From Albula goreensis (Eukaryota; Chordata; Actinopteri; Albuliformes; Albulidae), in contig CM040761.1 of assembly GCA_022829145.1 (NCBI GenBank), positions 16,798,245-16,862,244 on the forward strand: 64,000 nt of DNA, given 5' to 3'. This document shows positions 14,101 through 24,837 of this stretch, piece by piece; the stretch's first letter is position 1; the number at the start of each line of letters is the position of its first letter. The notes beneath the pieces are model-generated. The model saw nothing but the letters and a program-made list of their open reading frames with translations, ran no database searches and had not been told where the DNA came from. The position numbers and the translations under genes were made by a program.

Positions 14101-14945
14101 TCGTGGTTAATCTTTCCCACCAATAAGGTTATGCATGTTGACGCTGTTTACGGTAGTAAACGCTTGTGTTGCAGTGAGCTACAAAGCCGGGACGTGCTTT
14201 ATTGTGTGACCGGACCAACAATTTTGGGTAGGGCATTTCTTGATGTTTTTACTGACATGACACGCCTAATCGGGATATTGTTTCGAAATTGGTGTGTACC
14301 TACACATTTTGTTCAGTTGGCCACACACGGTTAGGACTGTCCTTCCATAGCCAGCTTTAAGGAAGCTTATACCTTCCAATGTTACTTGCTTGCATATTGA
14401 TGTAATTAGCCTATACATTTTACATAGTAAACTTGCAGGCTCTTTTTTAGGGGGTAGCTTGTTAAGCTTTATTGAAGTAACCCAGATGTGATTCAGATGA
14501 GCAGCCCTCTACCCGCTTGTTCGACATAGGGAAATATTTATCTGAGCCTTCTACGTTTGCAAACATAAGTGTTGCAAACATACACGCCAATCTAGCTAAT
14601 ATTCACGAGAAAGATAGATTCTCATTCATGGTTATCATCTGAAAAGCATGTTGCTGTTTGTGTGGCAGCCCAGCAAATTGCACAAAGAAGTAATATCACC
14701 AAATGACTTGCTAGTTTGACAGGCTTCCAGGCTACTGTAGTAATGTTCACGTAGCTCTTAGATAGCTATTATTATTATTTTGTTTCTTGTAATTAGTAGC
14801 TGAGGTGCCAAGTTACTGCCAAGCATGTTCATTCTTAATTCCGTGTGCCACTTCAGGCACTTCATTGTCAAAGTTGTGTTTTCAATTTATTACAAATGAG
14901 CAGAACTTGAAGGAACTGTAAGAACGTCCAGGGCTTGCTGACGGT

Positions 14946-17900
14946 ATGAAAGGATTGTACTGTAACCCGGGTGGAAACAGCACCGAAGATGTGAAGTTTG
15001 TCATTCAAGAGACGGTGAGTGAAGAGGCTAGACATCCCTGAACCGGTCAAGAGAACTTTATTCTTTCCTCCCCATATCAAAAGTAAGTACTTATATTCTC
15101 TGCATATCCTAGAGCCTCCCCAGCACTCTTGGAAATCACCAGGTCAAAGTTCAAGTGAAGGCCTGTGCCCTGAGTCCCGTGGACACCAAGGTAAATACTT
15201 TTGAAATACAGTCTGTCTGATTACAACCAAGTTAGATGAATCAGAGATGTGAGTTAAAGACATTATATAATACACTTTTCTTCCTCTATCTCTCTCATTA
15301 GCATTCTCTCTCTCTTTAAATTTCACTTCATGAGCATGCAAGACTTGAAAATGAGAATTTATGTTATTAGTCACATTACAAAATGAAACTAGCTCATTAT
15401 GGAGACACCTGTTAATGTTCTGCAGGGCAATGTTAGTGCATTCTCTGATGCTGGAAGTACTGTCTGAAGCTGTACACATTAACCTCCAAAGATGTAGTGG
15501 GAGCCATCTGGTGGGATCTACAGTTTCACCCTGGCTCCACATTTCATACAACCATAGAGCTTCTAATGGAGCCTTTCAACATGTTCTCTTTTTTTCTATG
15601 ATTCATATTCTTATTAATATTTCCATTTCCTAAAGATTGAGGGGTGTGTTTTCAACAGGCACAGGGAGGAAAGGTGTGCTTTCAGGTCCCACATTCTCTC
15701 CTACTGTAGATCATGTGGCTGCTATATATTGTGTTTTGGCTTTTTCATGCTCCATGCCCATAGCACTTGGTGCAGCACTACAAGCCTTTTTTGTGATTCA
15801 GTGGGGAGAGAGAGCATGTCCAAAATTGTTTTAATGCATTAACTGGACATCCTGAGGCATTAACATCCCTGCTGCCAAAACAGATACAGAATAAACCAGG
15901 CCACCCCTCTCACTGGTCTGTGCCCCCCACAGCTCCTGGACGACCTGCAAATCCAGAAAGACCTGGTTCCTGTAGGGAGAGAAATTGCTGGTATCGTGCT
16001 CCAAGGTAAATTGAGGAGTGGGGAGACAATCATATTGATCTTTTTGTTTTTTTGAGACGGTGGTGCGCAGCACCCTTTGGTCATATAAATTCTGCATGCT
16101 CCTTTGATATTTTTTTTACACCTGTATGTATACCATCTGTGTGTGTTTTCATATTCCACCTGTACAGTATGTACCTGATGCTTTCAAAATGACAAGCTTC
16201 AGGTTCAATCTGGGAGGTTCAGTATGGCCAACACTCAAGCTACATTTATTGCCCCTACCCTTAATATAGCAGCTGTACATGTTGTACTTTAAGATTGTTT
16301 TATAGTCTTTTTTCACTGTTCTTGGATGGTCACATGACCACAACACATTTGGAAGTGATGTTTGGTGTGTCTGGCTCAGTGGTGTTGGTGTATTTGCAGA
16401 AGATCTGCCCTTGTTTCTGAGGGTGGTATTGTCTGGTGAAAGTCCTACATGTGATGTCCTTGTCAATGTTTAATGCCCAGCAGGGCTGTAAAATGAGCTG
16501 CCAGTGGGACAATAACAGCCTCCCCTCCCACAGCCTTGAAACAGTAACTGCAGTTGAGCCAACAGATTACAAAGTGGGTCAGTTAATGAAGCAGCCAGAG
16601 GTTAATGATTAAAGCTCTTACCCGATGCTTCCTGTTACTTTCTTTTTTTTTCCAGTTGGGCCTAAGGTGAAATTTTTTCAGCCTGATGATGAAGTTGTGG
16701 GTAAGGGCACCCAGTCACCATATTTTTGTGCAGGAAAACTGTGAGACAATTTGTTCTGTTACTGTGGAGAAATTCAGCTCTAATGTTTGGACTATGGGTT
16801 CACACTCCTGGTTTTCTTGGTATGTCACTGTTGATGCCACCCCCTGTCATCCTCAGGAATCCTCCCTCTTGACGCAGAGGTGTCTGGTCTGTGTGACGTT
16901 GTCCTGATTCACGAGCATAACCTTGGTAAGTTTGTTGGGTTGCATTGCATATGCTGAGAGATTAAAACAGTGCAAAGCTGTGAAGAGGTTGAAAATGTTA
17001 AAGATACTTTTATATTTGTGCCTGTGCTCCACAGTGCAGAAACCAGAGAAAGTGAGCTGGGTGGAGGCAGCGGGTTCCATACGGGATGGGGTTAGGGCGT
17101 ACACCGCACTGCACTCTCTCGCCCGCATGGCCACTGGACAAACGCTGCTGGTGCTGGATGGAGCGAGTGTAGGGCAGCCATCTGTTTCTCTCCTACTGTC
17201 CTCGACATAATCTATGCACACACAGTCAGTCAGTCACACACTTGCAGATATCCTATCTCGCACACATCTATACTTCAACACATACCAACATGAAGACACA
17301 CACACACATTCACACACACGTATGTATGCCCACTCAACACACACATTCACCCTATGCACAATTATATGTTAATTATCACCTTAGTGGCAGTAACACGCGA
17401 CAGAGCAAAGCTGCCAGCTTTGATTGACACCTCTTGTCGTAACACTGCTGGGTGATTGTGCAGGAGCTTTGCGGGGCCAGGCTCCACAAAGACATTGACT
17501 GAAATCTATTGGCATGTTTATTTACACTATGGATTTGATGGACAACTCTTATATCTGAAGATAATTTTTTCCCTTCTTCTCTCTCCTCCTCTGTTTGTGT
17601 GTGTATGTGTGGTCATCATTTGTGCATGTCTGTATACGTGTGTGTGTTGTGTATGTGCATGTGTGTGTTTCTGTGCATACCTATGTGTGTCTCTGGCTGG
17701 GTTGCGGCCCAGCCATTCGGAGTGATGGCCATACAGCTGGCACACTACCACGGGGTGAAGGTGCTGGCCTCTGCCCTCTCTCCCGAAGACAAGCTGTTCC
17801 TGGAGCAGCTCCGGCCCAACGTGGGTAAGAGAGCAAGACACAGGGGGCGCGTTCCCCCTGGGATCGTTAGATTCTCCTGAATAGCTCAGAATGAGGCCCT

Positions 17901-20900
17901 CTGCCCCCTGACTCATGTATTTGCAAATGCTGTCTCTACCTTCATCTGCTTTCTGTCTGTTGTTCTACTAGTAACTACTTCATTGTAACGTCATATCTTT
18001 AATGCCTTTACATTTTTCCTAAATGTTTTTTTTATTGTTGCTACTTGTCCTTGGAAAGCACTATCCTTACAATATTTAAGTAAAGCTGTACAAGTTTAAG
18101 TTAATTACTCTAATGTTTATTATAACTCATAATAATATTTGATAGAGAAAAAGAAAGAGGTATAGACTGAAGTTGATTTGGTGCATAGCCCCACCTTCTC
18201 CAGTGATTGACAAGGATAAGGGCCTGTCCTTACTCTGCTCTCTGCTCTGCTTACTGACCCTGCTCTCTCCTCCCTGTTTCTCTGCCGCTCGCTGAAGGTG
18301 TCCGGGAGTCGGTCGTGGGTAAGTCTGTGTCTGAGTTGTGGTGTGATGTCTGCACAACAGAAACATGCCCCTGGGAGTGTGGGACTGACCGTCCGGCCGC
18401 TGTCATTGTGAAAGCAGAGGCGTGACCGTCCGGCTATCTGTGTGATCTCAGCCATGCAGGACGTGTGCGACGGCTTTGTGCAGCAGTGCTTTGGTCTCAT
18501 AAGCTGTGGGACAATGCTGAGGATGCTCTCTAATTGTACTCCTGTACTGTGAAACTCCATTGCTACAGTACACAGAGGAAGTAGGAGAACAATTATCTAG
18601 TGTTGACATCATTCAGATGAAAACACTTCAAACACTTTTAATGGAATTTTGTAACAAAGTTTGTAAAATATATAATGATAATTTCTTGAATGTTTGCACT
18701 GGTGGAGCCTTCATCAGGCCTCATGTAGCATAGACAAAACAAGATTTTCTTGTGTTTCGTTATGGCTGGCCATTTTAGTTGGATTTATAATATGTTGTAA
18801 TTTATGCAATATGACAGAAAGCATTTGGAAATATTGCTAAAGCATTGGTGTTTTTACATATAGAGGATGTGACTGTAAGGCAATAGAGGACTCCTCTCCT
18901 TCTGCTGAGTTGTGCCTCAGCTCAGGGCTGTCTGTGTGAGCATCAGACGCTTGATTATCAAGGCACAGAGCCAAACCCCACATTGGGAGCTTTGATTGAT
19001 TAGATGAATGGCGTCTCCCCTCTCTTCAGGGCAGATTGACTGGCACAGTTTTTAAAATGCCTTTCCTAGCATCAGGGATGAGAGACAATTTGTTGTATTG
19101 TGATCAGTGGAAGTAGTAGCTCATTTAAGGAGTTGATTAGTGTAGCTCAGCTTGTTAATTAATACTCTTGCTGGATTGTCTTACTGTGGATCCTCAAATA
19201 CCTATAACTATAGAGCAGGGAACACATTTTCTTAAAAATGTGATTTTTCTTATAGGAAATTCTCATAAAAATAATGCGGAGAGTTGCTCAGTAGCTTTAC
19301 AAACAGAACAGCTATGTAATGTCTTTAATGTATGAAAGATTGTACATTGTGTTACAGGGGTTTTTAAGAGAGAAATTAATTTTTACAGCATAAATACTTC
19401 TACTTTTTCTGACGTCAATTTTTGGGACTTTTTAAACTACATGGTTTGATATATTATTAGCTAAAAAAAACACCTCATGATGAGTCAAGAAAGTGTTGCA
19501 TTTTTGCCCTTGATTGAACTTGGATGCAAGTTTGATCCCGATGTGGGGCATAGTCTTGAGACAAGTGTTCATCAACATTGCTTCAGCAGATATGAATGGG
19601 ATGAGTGGCAGTAAGCAACGCTGCTGCTTATTGAGGGATGCTTTAAATGCAAGCTGTGTAGTACATTCACCTGTGAGCTTTGGGCCCATAGCCACCTGCC
19701 AGGATGAACCAGGTGTGTCATCTGGCCCCTGTGGGAGTGTGACAGCAGGTGTCAAGTGTGTGGCAAGTGTATTTGAATGAGTCCGTTTTAACCTGGTGTA
19801 AAATCATCTTTCTCCAGCAAAAAAATCCATCTTTATCAGGCATGGGGCAAATACTTGCCAGTAAAACATAATTTTAAAACTATCCTCAATAATAGATTGA
19901 GGATAGTTTTAAAATGAAAAACAAACTTGCTCTTTCATATTAGTATATGCTTTGGTTAGTACCCTGTTTCAAATATTTCAGGGATCGATAAGAGTATTTT
20001 AAAATTCTCTTGTCATCCGAAGAGTTAAATTAATTCTGAAAAAGTATTTGAACCCAGGTCTGGTCTCTATAGGTAGGCACACTTTGTGTGATTGTGTCTC
20101 TGATGTTGGCCATTCTCCACCCTTCGTTCCAGCTCGGGTCATTGGGGAATGGGAGGGGAAGGTGGACCTGGTAGAGTCATGTCTGGAGGAGACTGGAGGA
20201 CTGGGTGTGGATATCGTGGTTGATGCTGGAGGTGAGACTGCTCTCTGGTGTGTAGGCTGTGCTTGACATGTTAAGTCAGGCAGGATACATTAAGCTGGTC
20301 ATTTCATGATGGTCTTATATAGTCACTATTTACAAAAATACACATGAAGGACTGCTTCACAGGTTGAAACACAATCCTAGATTAAAGTGAAAAAAATAGA
20401 TGTAACAACATTTGAATGCACTCAAGTTGCTCAGTTACTGAAGACACTCACTTGGAGCTCAAACTGAGCCATATGGCCTGACTTAGCTTTGATTTGTCAT
20501 GAGTGGTGGGACACACATGGCTTCTTCCTGCCAGGTTATGATGCGCATAAGTCGAACAGCACACTTTAGGCTGCCTCATTAAGTGACCCCCTTCCTACTC
20601 ACTTGGAACCAAAAGGGTACCAGCTATCATCACTAAGAGACACATGAAGTGGTGCTCAGCTCATTGTATTTACAACATACATTTAATCTTCAATGTACAT
20701 AAAAATAATGCAAATGGTTTTCCAGCCTTCATTTAAAGGGTTGAGATTTTGCCTGAAGTTGGAAAGTAACATGGTGTTCCCCACCCAAAGTGTTGACCCT
20801 GCTCTCATGTGCTCTTCCTTCCTGTGCTGAAAGTGAGGCTTTACGATGAAGAGCCCACAGCCCAACGCCTGCACCCACACAAGCATGACATCATCACTCT

Positions 20901-22816
20901 TCTGGGAGTTGGAGGTCACTGGATCACCTCAGAAGACAACCTTCAGGTGAGGTTAATAAAGAGGCGTGATAAGAGTAAGAGGAAGGGTTTTTTTTAAGTG
21001 TTTATAACATGAGCCTGGGAGTACAGACATGTAGCTGGAGGGACAGGTGTTTCATGTCTCAGGGCAGTGTCACACCTGTTAACAACCTTATTACTATAGT
21101 ATATTACACGTCTTAGATAACAAACACACAGGGTGGGGCGACATTAAATTGTTTACATACCTTTGGGTGTTCTTTGCATAAGGGTTTTGACTCTCTCATC
21201 GTCTTGTTCATGCCTGTGTTTGAAAGTTTTCTTAACTAAATCAATGCCCTTGGTCCTTTCTGCTTGTTTCTGTGTGTGTGTGTGTGTGTGTGTGTGACTG
21301 GTGAGGTGGATTTTTTCTTCACCAGCTGGACCCACCAGACAGCCGCACTCTTTTCCTGAAGGGGGCCTCCGTGTCCTTCCTGAATGATGAGGTGTGGGCG
21401 GCGTCCAGAGCCTGTCAGGGGAGATACCTCCGTATCCTTCACTCATCACAGCGGGGCCACCTCTTTCCCAGTCCTCTCCCCAGCCGGGCCTGTATCTCCT
21501 GCCTGCCCTCTGTCCTGTCAAAACTTTTATCTCCTAATCTCCTAACACTGCTGGCCACTCCCTCTACAGTACTGCATTTCTCTGGGCCTGCCTTCCAAGA
21601 AGACTGTATCTCAAAATCAGGGTCCTCTCTGGACTGACCACTCCCCTTCTGTGGGAGGGCTGCCTTCAAGTTGAGAAAAGCACTGCAGACTGTTGTAGAC
21701 TCTAAAATAGTGGTGGGGCAGTCTGTAGTCTAGTGGCTAAGGTTCATGACTGGGACCCCTGAGGTTGGTGGCTCAAGCCCCAGTCAAGCCACAGCAAGAA
21801 CACCATTGCTGTTGGGCCCTTGAGCAAGGCCCTTAACCCTACATTGCTCCCAGGGGGGACTGGCCCTTGGATAGCATAATCAACTGTAAGTTGCTTTGGG
21901 TAAAAGCATCAGCGATAATGTAATGTCTTGAGAGTGCTATTACAAAGCCTGCTGATTTGACAACAGTGTATTCAGTGTAGTTTTTATTGGTGAATATATT
22001 ACCACTGCTGTTCGCTACACTAATGGTCTCACCATACACCCATGGCACAATTACCAAATGGGAGCAAAGGCATCACCAGCATTGCTGTAGAGTGTTGCAA
22101 ACCCCTCTGAGGGTATGTAGTGTTCTGTGGAATCTGGAGAAAAACACACCCCTCTAGACCTTTCCCCCAGTGTCTTTCTGGCCACAGAGCACCTGTTTCA
22201 CAAACGTCCACTTCCATAAGGATATCAATGTAGTGAAATCTAGAAACATTCAAAATGATTTTTACCCCAAAAGATGAAAATATGACTTTAGTCTGGACTC
22301 TTGAGTGACACAAACATGTATGAAGTGTTTTGAGCTTAACTGCATCCTTCAGATATAATGAAAGATGTGGTTGAGAAGCTTGCCAGCGGGACTCTGAGGT
22401 ACAGCATGCTTTGATCTGTTTGTGTATGTGATGATAATGACTGTAAAGGGGAGGTTGGTTACAGTGACCCAGGGTTGTGGTCAGTCTCTTGTGGATGGTT
22501 GCCATTAGTGATGACAAGAGAAATACACTGATAACTTCATGTATCGATTGCTTTTCACAAAGGAGTAAAAACACCACAGTTTAAATACCAAGACAAATGT
22601 AAATATACAAGACCAAGCATGGCATTTAGAATACCCATGAAGGCCACAAAGAAAAAACAGTAATAAAATACAATGTCTGAGTAATAGAAAGTGCCTGATG
22701 TTTACCAACCTTGCAGGCCGCAGCTTGAGGACCCTGTGCCTTTGTATGAAGCAACTGTTTCCATGGAGATGGTGCAGCAGCAGCGGGCCAGAAAGAGGCT
22801 GGTGATTCAGCACTGA
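14946..22816 (+). CDS. CRYZL1: CRYZL1, quinone oxidoreductase-like protein 1 (complete, 12 exons)
   Basis: Exons: 14946-15014, 15113-15190, 15933-16005, 16656-16700, 16857-16925, 17035-17168, 17713-17824, 20133-20231, 20834-20946, 21326-21431, 22353-22398 and 22717-22816. All junctions are GT-AG with consistent phase and give 347 aa (human is 349). It is a medium-chain dehydrogenase/reductase of the zeta-crystallin type. The start MKGLY, the VGREIAG and [10 protein letters not shown] segments, [17 protein letters not shown], the nucleotide-binding [14 protein letters not shown] and the [13 protein letters not shown]-terminal part are recognisable. No structural-zinc cysteine cluster is seen, as expected for the quinone-reductase branch. 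In mammals the protein is a subunit of the FERRY Rab5-effector complex, which carries mRNAs on early endosomes. A 5' UTR exon upstream is likely but was not resolved. Intron 7 holds a candidate in-frame microexon. Confidence 0.95.
17594..17692. repeat. Imperfect GT-rich microsatellite
   Basis: This is a degenerate TG/TGTGCATG-type tract in CRYZL1 intron 6, ending about 20 bp before the exon 7 acceptor at 17712. It forms much of the region that should be the polypyrimidine tract of exon 7. Confidence 0.7.
18298..18318 (+). other. CRYZL1: Candidate 21-nt in-frame microexon in CRYZL1 intron 7
   Basis: A long pyrimidine tract with several TGC words runs from about 18255 to 18294 and ends in AAG. 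It is followed by 21 nt and a full-consensus GTAAGT donor. Flanking exons 7 and 8 join in phase 1, so inclusion adds exactly seven residues (GVRESVV) without a stop. The insertion would sit between RPNV and ARVIGEW. The human protein I recall has no residues there, so this would be an alternative exon if it is used. Confidence 0.35.
19871..19915. repeat. Perfect 20-bp inverted repeat (hairpin)
   Basis: Arms 19871-19890 and 19896-19915 are exact reverse complements with a 5-base loop. The hairpin lies in CRYZL1 intron 7, and no mobile-element context is visible around it. Confidence 0.9.
21271..21296. repeat. (TG)13 microsatellite
   Basis: A pure TG run ends 29 bp before the start of CRYZL1 exon 10; a T-rich tract remains between it and the acceptor. 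Confidence 0.95.
21715..21926 (+). mobile_element. tRNA-derived SINE
   Basis: The element starts with a GGGGCAGT head and a TAGTCTAGTGG A-box-like word, followed by a B-box-like GGCTCAAGCCC at about 21770. A central part with TTGGGCCCTTGAGCAAGGCC comes next. The tail around 21890 (gttgctttgggtaaaagc) matches the conserved 3' tail of many fish tRNA-SINEs and their partner LINEs. It lies in CRYZL1 intron 10. It is not a functional tRNA because no cloverleaf can be completed. Confidence 0.85.
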
Positions 22817-23440
22817 GGAGGACCATGTTTCCCACGTTCCATGGTGGCCAAACAGTGTTCCGAAAAAGTAATTGTAGTTTTATTCATGACTTTTTATAAA
22901 TGTGTTCTATTATTTTGTGTTGTTAACCATTTCCTGTTCCTGGGATCAAAAGGACACAACATGTGGATGTGTTCACAGAACATTGCTGTACATAAACATA
23001 TCATAAACAAATATGTTTTGTATTTCTTTAACAGAAATTAATTTAAGTGGGGGTGGGGGATAGCAAACAATCCAGTGGTGGGCTGGGCAGATAATGTCAT
23101 CCAAAGAAACATATCACCATTACAGCAAGGTAAAGAAGCAGAAAACAAGTGTGTATGAACTTCCTCCATGTCCTTAATATGGCACTTGATGTTTGAGGCT
23201 GACTTCCATTATCAGTTGTGATGCTAACAACATGGTAGCATCTCTGTTGTCTACACCTATTGGATGCACTATTGTAAGTCACTGGTTAAATGTAATGAAG
23301 AACACCCAGAACATCCATTATAGAACAACAAGCTGAAAAACAGCACTATGATGTAACCATGCAATTGTGTTGATCTTTAAACGGAAGTGCTCAAAAATGC
23401 ATAAAAGTAAAACCACAGAATAAACAATTGTCTGGCAAAA
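22817..23440 (+). terminator. CRYZL1: CRYZL1 3' UTR with AATAAA at 23419-23424
   Basis: The first AATAAA after the CRYZL1 stop codon is at 23419-23424, giving a 3' UTR of about 620 bases. No other gene structure is seen in it. The opposite-strand signal for SETD4 lies only 37 bp away. Confidence 0.5.
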
Positions 23441-23444
23441 TATA

Positions 23445-24837
23445 GAAATACTTGAAATATTTTATTAAATGAATATAGAGTACAAAACAGATATACTTTA
23501 TAATAACTGATCGAATATTTTTTTCTTTCCATCTTTCCTTGGTACGTCCTCAGCACAACATGGTAATGCTTTCAACAAAATGAATGTCCCTCTGCATTGA
23601 TGAAACATCATAAAGGAGGATTCTGTCTGCACCATTGCACTGCCTGCCTGGTGGCGGTACTGATTTGACCTCACTCTGATTCACTCTGACTGAGGGACAC
23701 TGCTAAACACAGAAGCCAGTACAAGAATTTATCAGTAAGCAGCCTTCAAGTAAAATGTAGTTGTTCATTTGACAGGGGCAATGCAACATTTTCTCAACAA
23801 AAATTTTGAGCACACATAGGTAGTACATCATTCAAGAGATAGCTCAATGGCTAATTTCCATCTGCAAACCGTGGTCAGGTCTTGAATCATATTGGTAAAT
23901 TTAAATGACGACACATTTGCATGAAGGTACAGAAGGTTCGCTGAACCGCACACTTCACCTCCTCTCCAGAATAGCATGCGGTTGCAGATTAGGGGGATTT
24001 GCACTGAGGAGTGCAGGCTATGGTTTTCCGTCAGTGGAAGCCCCATCCTCTGGTGCCTGGGTTGTGACTGAGGGGGTGGCTAAGGGAAATGCAGTGGACT
24101 ACAGCTGCTTCCCCTGTCTCTCTGTGTCACAGTGTCCATCTTACCTCCCCCTCCACTCCTTCCCTCCCCCAAGGAAGTCTCTCTTTCCTCACTTCCTGCT
24201 GACTCAGACCTCACACACTGATATGAGAGCCGCAGCACATGACACCCATCCAGCTCAAGGGAAGGTCAAAGTTTAAAAGGTCGTTTCTGGACTTCCAGAC
24301 AGTGGTTAGGATGTACACTTAGAACAGTTTCCTGACCGGTGTTCCAGTATGGATAGTGGCCTGAAATTATGGAACTTCATGGCTGCCCCCAAAGTAGTTC
24401 ACAACTTGCTTCACCAGTATGCATCATTGAAATTCACAAGAGTAAAATAAGCAAATGTGTTTTAAAACACAGTCCTCGGCTACATTTGCACCTGCCTGTT
24501 TAAAGTACTCTGGACACTTTCTCTGCAAACTGCAGTTATGTGCTGCCATACAGCACCACCTTCAGGATATACACTGCAGTTCACAGGATCATTTATCAGC
24601 AAATTAAGAGTGCAGCTTCAAAGGCCGATCCTTTCAAGGCCTGTTTTGAAACCCAGCTTCACTTTATCCTGTGGGTGTAGATGTCCACTTTGCTTGGACA
24701 CTGCAGCATTTTTGCTTGAAACCCTACCCTGTTGACCTTGTGCATTTCCCTATGGACTGGCCTACTGGCCCCAGACCGGGCTGGTACACTTCAGCACCCA
24801 AAGATCAAGGTTAACTTCAGCACTGAGAGACTTTTAG
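23445..24837 (-). terminator. SETD4: SETD4 3' UTR with AATAAA at 23466-23461
   Basis: Reading the minus strand from the SETD4 stop codon, the first AATAAA is at 23466-23461. This implies a 3' UTR of about 1.4 kb that nearly meets or slightly overlaps the CRYZL1 3' end. No further coding exon was recognised here. Confidence 0.45.

Noticed and set aside
21715..21800. tRNA gene suggested by A- and B-box words
   Set aside because: The boxes belong to a tRNA-derived SINE with a SINE body and tail; no acceptor stem or anticodon arm can be folded.
22817..24837. DONSON or another chromosome 21-type neighbour between CRYZL1 and SETD4
   Set aside because: The frames here are short and unrelated; the interval is fully accounted for by two facing 3' UTRs.
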